Below are positions 1-7,958 of a stretch of DNA of 14,559 nucleotides, piece by piece; positions within the stretch are counted from its first letter, which is position 1, and every line of letters starts with the position of its first letter. The notes under the pieces are model-generated. The model had not been told where the DNA came from. It did not search any database and worked only from the letters and a program-made list of their open reading frames with translations. Source of the stretch: Rhodospirillaceae bacterium (GTDB lineage: Bacteria > Pseudomonadota > Alphaproteobacteria > UBA11136). The stretch is from NCBI GenBank assembly GCA_018663165.1, contig JABJES010000237.1, positions 1-14,559 of the forward strand, given 5' to 3'. The translations under genes and the position numbers were made by a program.

Positions 1-459
1 CAGTCGATCCTTGGTCACCCGGTGCAGGGCACCGTGGGCGACGATTACGTTGTCGCCTTTAAAGCCGTCATGGGTGGGGGCGATGATGAGGTCAAACCGG
101 TCGCTGGCGACGGTGGGGTCTTGAATATGGATGGTATAGGTCTTAGCGCCGCTTTTACGCCGGATGGCCATGGCGATCGGCACAGAGCGCCGGCCGCAGG
201 TGATCAGCACATCCGGCCAGGGCGGGGCGGGTCTGTCCCCATTCGGGCTTAAGGAAAGGAAGGGGCAGGGCCACAAGGCAGCGGGCATCCAGGTCCAGGG
301 TGGACGCGGCTGGATGCGTTTGATAATCGGTGTGAAGCCCAGCGCCTCGGCCAGTCCCCGGCACTGGTTCTCCATTCCCGCATGGCCCTCGGACATGACC
401 CAACAGGTAAGACCGGAAAAGGGATTTTGGGCGTTTTCTGTGGTGCTGTCTGTGGGCAA
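1..459 (-). CDS. ELM1-family (DUF1022) protein, 3' end cut by window edge
   Basis: Only the first 153 codons are in the window; the gene continues past the left edge. The reading frame contains the family's N-terminal signature CWVMSEGHAGMENQ (about residues 19-32, followed by CRGLAEALG), a central DVLITCGRRS segment, and GDNVIVAHGALHRV near the cut end. These match the mitochondrial-fission ELM1-like family, common in alphaproteobacteria and plants and of unproven bacterial function. The signature begins before the first ATG (394-396). The only upstream start codon in frame before the stop at 466-468 is TTG at 457-459, so I use it. Its Shine-Dalgarno is poor: AAAGG lies about 14 bases upstream. 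The start is 6 bases after the stop of the nucleotidase gene, so translational coupling is likely. The family call is firm; the exact start is moderate and the function unknown. Confidence 0.8.
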   Translation of the reverse strand, partial: MPTDSTTENAQNPFSGLTCWVMSEGHAGMENQCRGLAEALGFTPIIKRIQPRPPWTWMPAALWPCPFLSLSPNGDRPAPPWPDVLITCGRRSVPIAMAIRRKSGAKTYTIHIQDPTVASDRFDLIIAPTHDGFKGDNVIVAHGALHRVTKDRL

Positions 460-465
460 GGGGGG

Positions 466-1992
466 CTATTTAACCTTTATGCGGCCGTCTACTTTCGGCG
501 CGATGGTTTTTTTCGCCGTGATATAGGCGCTTACCGTATCGGCGATGGTTTTTCCCTCTTCGGCGTCGATAATTATTTTTCCCTTGGCCAGACTCGTATA
601 GCCATTCCCTCCCTTGAGGAGATAGCTGTTGGTGGCAAGCCTGTAAGTCCGGCTCTCATCAAGCGGTTTCCCGCCAACCTCTACCGATACGACCCGCTTT
701 CCGGCGGGTTTCTTCGGATCGAAGGTGAAAGAAAAGCCCGAAATCTGGGGAAAAGCACCGGATAACTTTGGATATTTGGCCACACCGTTTTCCAGGGCGG
801 CGCGCAGATCGCCGCCGGAGATCTCAACCAGAACAACCTTTGAGCCAAAGGGAAAGGCTGAGTGAATAGCGATGCCATCAAGGGTTGAACCGGCGGGAAT
901 AATGCGGTCGTTGCGGATGCCGCCGCCATTGGTCAGGGTTATTTCGGCCTTAACGCTATCCCGCATTGCGTCGGCGGCCAGATCACCAAAATTTGATTCC
1001 TGGAGGCGCACCACGGCTTCTCTTGCATCCAGCGCGGTCAGGGTCCGGCCCAGGGGTGTTTTCATTTGCCGGCTGATCAGTCCGTTATAGCCCGCCACCT
1101 TTTTTGCTATCGCCGGATCAGGCTTTACCCCTGCGGTGGCGATGTATCGCCAGGACGGGAAGAGGCGCAGATGGCTTTTGCCATCGATTTGCGTTTTCTC
1201 GATCTCAAGATTGACGACGGCCAGATAATGAGCGTCATGGCCGGATTTAATGATCAGCACGCCTTCTTCAAGAAAGGTGATGGGCAGGTGGTCGTGGCCA
1301 CCGAGGATCAGGTCGATGTCCTGAACCGAACGGGCCAGTTTTATGTCGGTTTGGTAATCAAGATGGGTCAGGGCGACGATCAGCTCAGCCCCATCCTTTT
1401 TCAGGCGGGCAACGGCCTTTTTTGCTGTCTTAATGATCGGGGCGAATTCGATGTCCGGTCCGGGTGAGGAACTGGTGCTTGTCTTGCGGACAACCAGACC
1501 GAAAAATCCGACCTTGATCCCGCCCGATGTGATGATGTGTGTGGCGATAAGTCCGCCTGCAGGTTGGCCCTTGTCCGGGCCGGTTTTGGCGAGAACATTG
1601 GCACCGAGCCAGGGAAATTTGGATTCACTATATCTTTGCGTCGCGATTTCAGGCCCGTAATCGTATTCGTGATTACCGGCAACCGCGATGTCCAGGCCGA
1701 TGGCGTTCATCAGGGCGACCATTTGGGTTCCCTTGGTGAGGCTGGAAAGAAAGGAAGGTGAGATCAGATCGCCGCCGAAGGTGGTGATGGTATTTTTCGA
1801 CTCTGAGCGTTCGCGCTTAAGCAGGGTCATCAGTTCGGCCAAGCCGCCCTGTCCATAGACCGGGGAAATTTCATAGACATCGTTGACGTGGAGGAAGGTA
1901 AGCCGGGTGGTTTCGGCCCGGCCGAAGGCAGGCCAGAGGAAAAGAGCAATAAGGATTGCGGGAAGGGCGCGTTTAAAGAACTTTGCTTTCAT
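466..1992 (-). CDS. Exported 5'-nucleotidase / metallophosphatase (UshA-like)
   Basis: A 508-residue two-domain protein of the bifunctional metallophosphatase/5'-nucleotidase family, which hydrolyses nucleotides or related phosphoesters in the periplasm. Residues 1-26 form a signal peptide: KxxFFKR, then a hydrophobic core, then AFGRA before the predicted cut. The calcineurin-like domain follows, with NDVY (D38, Y40), GGD (D75), GNHE (N107, H108), THLD (H210) and GGHDH (H233, H235). The C-terminal 5'-nucleotidase domain (about 305-508) carries SNFGDLAADA, NGGGIR and the substrate-pocket-like GGNGY. The first motif has Tyr where UshA has the metal ligand His43. I chose the ATG at 1990-1992 because a GGGGG (1997-2001) sits 4 bases upstream; a GTG one codon earlier is possible but too close to it. 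It lies 64 bases after greA and directly before the ELM1 gene. Family sure, substrate unknown. Confidence 0.88.
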   Translation of the reverse strand: MKAKFFKRALPAILIALFLWPAFGRAETTRLTFLHVNDVYEISPVYGQGGLAELMTLLKRERSESKNTITTFGGDLISPSFLSSLTKGTQMVALMNAIGLDIAVAGNHEYDYGPEIATQRYSESKFPWLGANVLAKTGPDKGQPAGGLIATHIITSGGIKVGFFGLVVRKTSTSSSPGPDIEFAPIIKTAKKAVARLKKDGAELIVALTHLDYQTDIKLARSVQDIDLILGGHDHLPITFLEEGVLIIKSGHDAHYLAVVNLEIEKTQIDGKSHLRLFPSWRYIATAGVKPDPAIAKKVAGYNGLISRQMKTPLGRTLTALDAREAVVRLQESNFGDLAADAMRDSVKAEITLTNGGGIRNDRIIPAGSTLDGIAIHSAFPFGSKVVLVEISGGDLRAALENGVAKYPKLSGAFPQISGFSFTFDPKKPAGKRVVSVEVGGKPLDESRTYRLATNSYLLKGGNGYTSLAKGKIIIDAEEGKTIADTVSAYITAKKTIAPKVDGRIKVK

Positions 1993-2056
1993 CACGCCCC
2001 CAAGTGGTCTTTTAGTTCAGCTCAAGTGTGGGACCGGGTCCGCTAAGAGCCGGATC

Positions 2057-2539
2057 CTAGAGAAATTTTACGGAAATGATCTCATAGGATTTTGATCCCC
2101 CAGGCGTCGTGACCTCAACGGAATCGCCCACGGTTTTGCCGATCAGGGCACGCGATAAGGGTGAGGTAATCGACAGGCGTCCTTTGTTGATATCGGCCTC
2201 GTCGGCACCGAGGATCTGATAGGTGCTTTCCTCGTTGGTGTCTTCGTCGGCCAGCACAATAGTGGCACCGAATTTCACGGTTTTGCCGGAAAGCTCGCTG
2301 ATGTCGATTACTTCGGCAAGACGGATTTTCTCTTCCAGTTCGGCAACCCGTCCCTCGACGAAACTCTGGCGTTCCCTGGCGGCGTGGTATTCGGCGTTCT
2401 CGGAAAGGTCGCCGTGTTCACGCGCCTCGGAAATGGCGCGGATAATCGCCGGCCGCTCGACGCTCTTCAGTTGTTCTACTTCCGACCTTAGATGGTTATA
2501 GCCATCTGCCGTCATCGGAATTTTTTCTGGCGTGGACAC
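2057..2539 (-). CDS. greA: Transcription elongation factor GreA
   Basis: GreA enters the RNA polymerase secondary channel and stimulates cleavage of backtracked RNA, rescuing stalled elongation complexes. The 160-residue product has the usual length. The N-terminal coiled coil (about residues 10-78) carries the tip motif EHGDLSENAEY, with acidic residues D44 and E47 matching the catalytic Asp41 and Glu44 of E. coli GreA. The C-terminal FKBP-like domain follows, ending in SYEIISVKFL. The start is GTG (2537-2539): the family's conserved KIPMT lies before the first in-frame ATG (2513-2515), so the ATG is too late. An AGGAA lies about 10 bases upstream of the GTG. The gene has its own promoter after carB (2595-2622), so it need not depend on carAB transcription. 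Confidence 0.97.
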   Translation of the reverse strand: MSTPEKIPMTADGYNHLRSEVEQLKSVERPAIIRAISEAREHGDLSENAEYHAARERQSFVEGRVAELEEKIRLAEVIDISELSGKTVKFGATIVLADEDTNEESTYQILGADEADINKGRLSITSPLSRALIGKTVGDSVEVTTPGGSKSYEIISVKFL

Positions 2540-2594
2540 AGTTCAAATTCCTGAAATTGATAGGTTGGGAGGAAATGCCCTCAAATACCCTTCG

Positions 2595-2622
2595 ATTTTA
2601 CCCGCGAAAGGCGTTCCGTCAA
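2595..2622 (-). promoter_or_regulatory. Sigma-70-type promoter of greA
   Basis: Reading the minus strand, TTGACG (2622-2617, 5 of 6 to consensus) and TAAAAT (2600-2595, 5 of 6) are separated by 16 bases. Transcription would start near 2587 and give a leader of about 48 bases before the greA GTG. It lies 18-45 bases beyond the carB stop. Seen in sequence only; no start-site data. Confidence 0.65.
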
Positions 2623-2639
2623 ATAATGAGTTTAAAGGG

Positions 2640-5600
2640 TCAGTCGGAGAAATAGGATTGAAGGGGGGCAACGTCAAGGGCATCGCCTTTCAGAGCGTCA
2701 ATTGCCTCAACTGCAGCCCGGGCTCCTGAAACGGTAGTAAAGTAGGAAATATTGTTAATTAGCGCCGCGCGGCGTAGAGAAAAACTGTCGGCGATTGCCG
2801 CTGCACCCTCGGTTGTGTTGATGACAAGCTGAACCTCACCGTCTTTCAGGGCATCGACGATATGGGGCTGGCCTTCCAGCACTTTGTTGATAACGGCGAT
2901 TTCCAGGCCCTTTTCCGCCAGATAGGCGGCGGTGCCTCGGGTGGCGATAAGACGGAACCCCATGGCGATCAGACGGTTTCCGAGATCAACCATATCGTTC
3001 TTGTCGCCCTCGCGTACGGAAATGAAGGCGGTGCCTGAAACCGGCAGCTTGACCCCGGCACCGAGTTGCGCTTTGGCGAAGGCTCGGGCGAAATCGGAAT
3101 CGAGGCCCATTACCTCGCCGGTGGATTTCATTTCCGGCCCGAGAATGATATCGACGTCGGGGAAACGGGCGAAGGGGAAAACCGCCTCTTTCACCGCCAC
3201 ATGGCCGGATGGTCCGGCATTAAGTTTGAAGTCGGCCAGTTTTTCACCGGCCATGATGCGGGCGGCGATTTTTGCCACCGGCACGCCGGTTGCCTTGGCG
3301 ACAAAGGGAACGGTGCGGCTGGCTCTGGGGTTAACCTCGATGAGATAGATATCACTGCCCTTGACTGCGAACTGGATGTTCATCAGGCCGACGACGTTAA
3401 GCGCCCTGGCCAGAACTTCCGTTTGGCGGGTCAGCTCGGCGATCACATCGACAGACAGGGAATGGGGGGGCAGAGAGCAAGCGGAATCGCCTGAATGAAT
3501 GCCCGCTTCTTCAATATGTTCCATGATTCCGGCAACGTGGACAGCTTCGCCGTCACAAAGGGCGTCGACATCGACTTCTATTGCGCCCTGGAGATAGGAA
3601 TCGATGAGTACCGGGCTGTCCCCCGACACCTTTACCGCCTCGGAGATGTAACGGTTGATCTGATCCACGTCATGGACGATTTCCATTGCCCGTCCGCCGA
3701 GAACGTAAGACGGCCGGATGACGAGGGGAAAGCCGATGTCGGCGGCGATTGAAAGGGCTTCTTCCCGCGAGGTGGCGATGCCGTTATTCGGTTGCTTGAG
3801 GTCGAGCTCGCTGACCAGGGCTTTGAAGCGCTTTCGGTCTTCGGCCAGATCAATGGCGTCGGGCGCGGTGCCGAGAATGGGAATGCCCGCCTCTTCAAGG
3901 TCATGGGAGAGTTTAAGCGGGGTCTGCCCGCCGAGCTGGACGATGACGCCTTTAAGGGTGCCGTTCTTTTGTTCCACTCGTACCAGCTCAATCACGTCTT
4001 CGGCCGTCAGCGGTTCGAAATAGAGCCGGTCGGAGGTGTCGTAATCGGTGGAAACGGTTTCCGGATTGCAATTGACCATGATGGTCTCATAGCCCGCCTC
4101 TTTTAGCGCATAGGCGGCATGGACACAGCAATAGTCGAATTCGATTCCCTGGCCGATGCGGTTGGGGCCACCGCCGAGAATAATCACTTTTTCCCGATCC
4201 GAAGGGGCGGCTTCGCAGCTATCTTCGCTAATGGCTGCCTCAAGCTCATAGGTCGAATACATATAGGGCGTCTGGGAGGCAAATTCGGCGCCGCAGGTGT
4301 CGATCCGCTTATAGACCGGATGAACGTCGAGTTTCAGCCGGTGGGCGGTGACTGTTGCCTCGCTTATCGCAGCCAGTTCGGCCAGCCTTTCATCGGAAAA
4401 GCCGAGGGATTTAAGTCGCCGCAGGCCATCGGAATCCTGGGGCAGGCCGTCGGCGCGAATTTTCGCCTCCGCCTTTATCAGATCCTCGATCTGGTGCAGG
4501 AACCAGGGCTCGTATTTGCAGGCGGTGTTTATTTCTTCAGCCGAAAGACCATGGCGGAAGGCCTGGGCGATGACCAGTAATCTGTCGGGCGTTGGCCGTG
4601 CCAGGGCTGCGGTAATGGCGGTTTTGTCCGGTGCGCCTTCGATCTCCACCTCGTTGAGGCCGGTCAGGTCGATCTCCATGGAGCGCAGGGCCTTTTGCAG
4701 GGATTCGGCAAAACAGCGGCCGATCGACATGGCCTCACCGACCGATTTCATGGCGGTGGTGAGAAGGGGTTCGGTGCCGGGGAATTTCTCAAAGGTAAAG
4801 CGCGGCATCTTGGTCACCACATAGTCGATGGTCGGCTCGAACGCGGCCGGGGTGACGCCGGTGATGTCGTTCATCAGCTCATCAAGGGTATAGCCAACGG
4901 CGAGCTTGGCGGCGACCTTGGCAATCGGAAAGCCGGTGGCTTTCGAGGCAAGGGCCGACGAGCGCGAGACTCGCGGGTTCATCTCGATGATGATCATGTG
5001 GCCGTTCTCGGGGTTGACCGCGAACTGGACGTTGGAGCCGCCGGTATCGACGCCGATCTCGCGCAACACCTTGATCGAGGCGTCGCGCATGATCTGGTAT
5101 TCTTTGTCGGTCAACGTCAGGGCCGGGGCCACGGTGACCGAATCACCGGTATGGACGCCCATGGGGTCGACGTTCTCAATCGAACAGATAATGATGCAAT
5201 TGTCTTTGTTATCGCGCACCACCTCCATCTCGTATTCTTTCCATCCGACGACTGATTTCTCGATCAGCACTTCCGTGGTCGGCGAGGCATCCAGCCCGCG
5301 CTCGACGATTTTCTCGAACTCGTCGCGGTTATACGCGATGCCGCCGCCGGTGCCGCCCATGGTAAAGGATGGCCGGATAATCAGTGGCAGACCGATCTCG
5401 TCTATGGCCTTTCTTGCGTCATCCATATTGTGCGCGAGCAGGCTTTGCGGACAGCTAAGGCCGATTTTCACCATCGCCTCGCGGAACCGTTCCCGGTCTT
5501 CGGCCTTGTCGATGGCGTCCACCGAAGCGCCGATCAACTGGACGTCGTATTTTGCCAAAACCCCGTCGCGGTTGAGCGAAAGCGCGGTGTTGAGCGCCGT

Positions 5601-5879
5601 CTGACCGCCCATGGTCGGCAACAGGGCGTCGGGGCGCTCTTTCTCGATGATGCGGGCGACGATCTCCGGGGTAATCGGCTCGATATAGGTGGCGTCGGCC
5701 ATGTCCGGGTCGGTCATGATGGTGGCCGGATTGGAATTGACCAGAATGACGCGGTAACCTTCTTCCTTCAGGGCCTTGCAGGCCTGGGCCCCGGAATAAT
5801 CGAACTCACAGGCCTGACCGATGATAATCGGCCCGGCCCCGATGATGAGAATGGAGTGTATGTCTGTGCGCTTAGGCAT
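2640..5879 (-). CDS. carB: Carbamoyl-phosphate synthase, large subunit
   Basis: The synthetase subunit makes carbamoyl phosphate from bicarbonate, two ATP and ammonia channelled from CarA, for arginine and pyrimidine synthesis. The 1079-residue product has full family length and the expected duplication. The first half (about 1-400) opens with MPKRTDI and IGAGPIIIGQACEFDYSG and contains the ATP-grasp EMNPRVSRSSALASKATG. An oligomerisation region spans about 400-560. The second half (about 563-935) has GGGPNRIGQGIEFDY and EVNPRASRTVPFVAKATG. The allosteric MGS-like domain (about 940-1079) contains ATRGTAAYL and NTTEGAAAI. The start is the ATG at 5877-5879, with GGAGG 6 bases upstream inside carA. 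A GTG two codons earlier is in frame but overlaps the ribosome site. The start overlaps the carA end in ATGCCTAA, so the subunits are translationally coupled. No defect seen. Confidence 0.98.
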   Translation of the reverse strand: MPKRTDIHSILIIGAGPIIIGQACEFDYSGAQACKALKEEGYRVILVNSNPATIMTDPDMADATYIEPITPEIVARIIEKERPDALLPTMGGQTALNTALSLNRDGVLAKYDVQLIGASVDAIDKAEDRERFREAMVKIGLSCPQSLLAHNMDDARKAIDEIGLPLIIRPSFTMGGTGGGIAYNRDEFEKIVERGLDASPTTEVLIEKSVVGWKEYEMEVVRDNKDNCIIICSIENVDPMGVHTGDSVTVAPALTLTDKEYQIMRDASIKVLREIGVDTGGSNVQFAVNPENGHMIIIEMNPRVSRSSALASKATGFPIAKVAAKLAVGYTLDELMNDITGVTPAAFEPTIDYVVTKMPRFTFEKFPGTEPLLTTAMKSVGEAMSIGRCFAESLQKALRSMEIDLTGLNEVEIEGAPDKTAITAALARPTPDRLLVIAQAFRHGLSAEEINTACKYEPWFLHQIEDLIKAEAKIRADGLPQDSDGLRRLKSLGFSDERLAELAAISEATVTAHRLKLDVHPVYKRIDTCGAEFASQTPYMYSTYELEAAISEDSCEAAPSDREKVIILGGGPNRIGQGIEFDYCCVHAAYALKEAGYETIMVNCNPETVSTDYDTSDRLYFEPLTAEDVIELVRVEQKNGTLKGVIVQLGGQTPLKLSHDLEEAGIPILGTAPDAIDLAEDRKRFKALVSELDLKQPNNGIATSREEALSIAADIGFPLVIRPSYVLGGRAMEIVHDVDQINRYISEAVKVSGDSPVLIDSYLQGAIEVDVDALCDGEAVHVAGIMEHIEEAGIHSGDSACSLPPHSLSVDVIAELTRQTEVLARALNVVGLMNIQFAVKGSDIYLIEVNPRASRTVPFVAKATGVPVAKIAARIMAGEKLADFKLNAGPSGHVAVKEAVFPFARFPDVDIILGPEMKSTGEVMGLDSDFARAFAKAQLGAGVKLPVSGTAFISVREGDKNDMVDLGNRLIAMGFRLIATRGTAAYLAEKGLEIAVINKVLEGQPHIVDALKDGEVQLVINTTEGAAAIADSFSLRRAALINNISYFTTVSGARAAVEAIDALKGDALDVAPLQSYFSD

Positions 5880-7116
5880 TTTCACCCTCCATCAGATCGA
5901 CGAACCGCTGAAAGAGGTAATGGCTGTCCTGGGGGCCGGGGGATGCTTCCGGGTGGTGCTGGACCGAAAACACCGGCTTGCCGTCCACTGACAGACCTTC
6001 AAGCGTTTGATCAAACAGCGACACATGGGTGGCGGTGACCCCTTCGGGCAGGGTCTCGCCATCGACCACAAAGCCGTGGTTCTGGCTGGTGATCTCAACC
6101 TTGCCGGTGGCCAGGTCTTTTACCGGGTGGTTGGCCCCTCTGTGGCCGTGATGCATTTTTACGGTTTTTGCGCCGAGCGTCAGGGCCAGTATCTGATGGC
6201 CGAGACAGATGCCGAAGAGCGGCTTGCCGCTGGCCACCAGCTCTTTGATTACCGGCACTGCATAGTCGCCGGTCGCCGCCGGATCTCCGGGGCCGTTGGA
6301 GAGGAAAATTCCGTCGGGGTTCAGGCCTAAGATATCTTTGGCCGAGGTGGTGGCCGGAACCACGGTAACCCGGCAGCCGAGATCGGCGAGACAGCGCAGG
6401 ATGTTGCTCTTGGCACCAAAATCCATCGCCACCACATGAAAGCGCGGTTTGTCCAGTTCGCCATAGCCGGTGTCTATCTGCCAGCGGGTCTGGGTCCATT
6501 CATAAGGTTTCTCGCAGGTAACAGTGAGGGCGAGATCGAGCCCCGCCATGGCCGGTGCGTCGGCGGCCTGGGCGCGAAGGACCGTAATATCGAATTTGCC
6601 GTCCAAAGCATGGCAGACAGCGCCGTTGATGGCACCCTTTTCGCGCAGGCGGCGGGTCAGGCGGCGGGTATCAATTCCGGTGACGGCGATCAGGCCGTTA
6701 TCCCTCAACCAGTCGTTAAGCTCGTTGGTCGCGCGGAAATTGGCGGCCGGGGTGATCGGTGCCCGCAGGATAAGGCCACAGGCGTGTGGACGCTCGGCGG
6801 GCGTGGCGGTCTCTATATCTTGCCCATTGGCCCCGGTATTGCCGATATGGGGAAAGGTAAAGGTGATGATCTGGCCGGCATAAGAGGGATCGGTGAGGAT
6901 CTCTTGGTATCCGGTCATTGAGGTGTTGAAGCAGATCTCGCCGGTGGCCGTGCCCAAAGCCCCGGCACCAAACCCCCAGTAAACCTCGCCATCGGCCAGC
7001 ACCAGGGCGGCTGTCGCCCCGGCAGGGATTGAGTTGGCGTCATTGGTCTGCAACGATTCCCCCCTGGTGCGCGTTTTACCGCGCCCCTGAGCGGGTTTCG
7101 TCGGGGACGATGACAT
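5872..7116 (-). CDS. carA: Carbamoyl-phosphate synthase, small (glutaminase) subunit
   Basis: CarA hydrolyses glutamine and passes ammonia to CarB. From the ATG at 7114-7116 the product is 414 residues. The N-terminal CarA domain contains GEICFNTSMTGYQEILTDPSYAGQI. The class I glutamine amidotransferase domain has SNGPGDP, the nucleophile Cys304 in FGICLGHQ, and His388/Glu390 in QHHPEASPGP, so the catalytic triad is complete. The start is uncertain. The ATG at 7116 has only an AGAGG about 12 bases upstream and gives a basic 30-residue extension before ATAALVLADG. A TTG at 7051-7053 has a GGGGGG 5 bases upstream and would give 393 residues, nearer the family norm. The frame is open further, to 7260, but that stretch overlaps the likely promoter. 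It overlaps carB by 8 bases. Confidence 0.95.
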   Translation of the reverse strand: MSSSPTKPAQGRGKTRTRGESLQTNDANSIPAGATAALVLADGEVYWGFGAGALGTATGEICFNTSMTGYQEILTDPSYAGQIITFTFPHIGNTGANGQDIETATPAERPHACGLILRAPITPAANFRATNELNDWLRDNGLIAVTGIDTRRLTRRLREKGAINGAVCHALDGKFDITVLRAQAADAPAMAGLDLALTVTCEKPYEWTQTRWQIDTGYGELDKPRFHVVAMDFGAKSNILRCLADLGCRVTVVPATTSAKDILGLNPDGIFLSNGPGDPAATGDYAVPVIKELVASGKPLFGICLGHQILALTLGAKTVKMHHGHRGANHPVKDLATGKVEITSQNHGFVVDGETLPEGVTATHVSLFDQTLEGLSVDGKPVFSVQHHPEASPGPQDSHYLFQRFVDLMEGENA

Positions 7117-7227
7117 CAGGCTAAAAACCTCTCTGGTGGAGTGAAACGCGCCACTATACCGAAGTTTGGTTGTGGCTGGGTAGGGGCCAGACTTGGCGGA
7201 TGGCTGCGATGCAAATAAATTTCGCGA

Positions 7228-7256
7228 TTGATAAGCAAAACCCGTGCCGCCGTCAA
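7228..7256 (-). promoter_or_regulatory. Probable carAB promoter
   Basis: On the minus strand, TTGACG (7256-7251, 5 of 6) and TATCAA (7233-7228, 4 of 6) are 17 bases apart. Transcription from about 7221 would give a leader of roughly 105 bases before the ATG at 7116. A second -10-like TATAGT (7158-7153) lacks a -35 partner. I saw no clear attenuator hairpin with a T-run in the leader. Seen in sequence only. Confidence 0.5.
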
Positions 7257-7346
7257 GCAAGTATTTTTGAAAAATGTCCTTTTATCTCAATAGGTTAACA
7301 AAACTGTTCTGTTTGCACTCAGGCGCGGTTTGCGGTAACGTGTGTC

Positions 7347-7365
7347 CCCCTTGGCTAACCAGGGG
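7347..7365 (+). other. Small hairpin in the leader of the GatB/YqeY gene
   Basis: CCCTTGG, loop CTAA, CCAGGGG forms a 7-bp stem with one G-T pair, about 30 bases upstream of the start codon. There is no T-run after it, so it is not a terminator. Its role, if any, is unknown. The rest of the 278-base carA-GatB/YqeY gap holds only the promoter candidates and no ORF I would support. Confidence 0.35.
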
Positions 7366-7394
7366 CCAGATCGCCAACAATTCCCAGAAAAAAC

Positions 7395-7853
7395 ATGCTG
7401 CGCACCCGCCTTAGTGATGAGCTGAAAGTGGCTATGAAAGCCAAGGATTCCTGTCGCACGTCAACCTTGCGGTTGATCCTCGCGGCATTGAAAGACCGGG
7501 ATATCGCGGCCAGGGGCAAGGGTAATGCCGACGGCATAGAGGAAGATGAAATCCTCTCCATGCTCCAGACGATGGTCAAGCAGCGCAAGGAAAGCATCAC
7601 CATGTATGAGAAAGGTGGGCGTGAAGAGCTGGCAGCAAGAGAGGCTGAAGAGATCAAAGTGATCCAGGATTTTCTCCCTTCCCAGCTTTCCGAAGAGGAA
7701 ACCGCGGCGGCTGTCGGCGAAATTATTACCGAAACCGACGCGGCGTCGCTTAAGGATATGGGGCGCACCATGGCGGAATTGCGCAGTCGCTATGCCGGGC
7801 GCATGGATTTTTCAGTGGCCAGTGATATCGTCAAGGCTCAGCTTAGCGGCTGA
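7395..7853 (+). CDS. GatB/YqeY domain-containing protein
   Basis: A 152-residue protein of normal length for the stand-alone GatB/YqeY family. The domain is shared with the tail of the GatB amidotransferase subunit, where it contacts tRNA; the role of the free protein is not settled. Visible family features are MLRTRLSDELKVAMKAKD at the N-terminus, STLRLILAALKDRDIAARG, the helical KQRKESITMYEKGGREELAAREAEE, and FLPSQLSEEE followed by a glycine-poor C-terminal helical bundle. There is no clear Shine-Dalgarno before the ATG. The sequence just upstream is AGAAAAAAC, so the start rests on N-terminal homology. It diverges from carA and lies 105 bases before dnaG, a placement common in alphaproteobacteria. 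Confidence 0.93.
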   Translation: MLRTRLSDELKVAMKAKDSCRTSTLRLILAALKDRDIAARGKGNADGIEEDEILSMLQTMVKQRKESITMYEKGGREELAAREAEEIKVIQDFLPSQLSEEETAAAVGEIITETDAASLKDMGRTMAELRSRYAGRMDFSVASDIVKAQLSG

Positions 7854-7958
7854 AATTTGGCGTTTTTAAGTAAGTTTGACCGCTTTTAAATTCTTGGAGC
7901 GGCGATCGGCTGTGAAGCAGTTTGCGATGAATGTACATTGAAAGGTTTTCGCGTTTAA

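Noticed and set aside
155..403. An 82-codon minus-strand ORF in the left-edge region
   Set aside because: It is an out-of-frame shadow of the ELM1-family gene, whose own frame carries the conserved motifs but starts with TTG.
2031..2042. GGACCGGGTCC-type palindrome between greA and the nucleotidase gene
   Set aside because: A short palindrome with no loop room and no T-run on the minus strand; I cannot support a terminator or operator.
7117..7260. N-terminal extension of carA to the first codon of the open frame (462 residues)
   Set aside because: The added residues show no CarA similarity and overlap the likely carA promoter and leader.
7880..7902. CCGCT...AGCGG inverted repeat before dnaG
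   Set aside because: Only 5 bp with a 13-base loop and no T-run, so it is not a terminator and is easily expected by chance.
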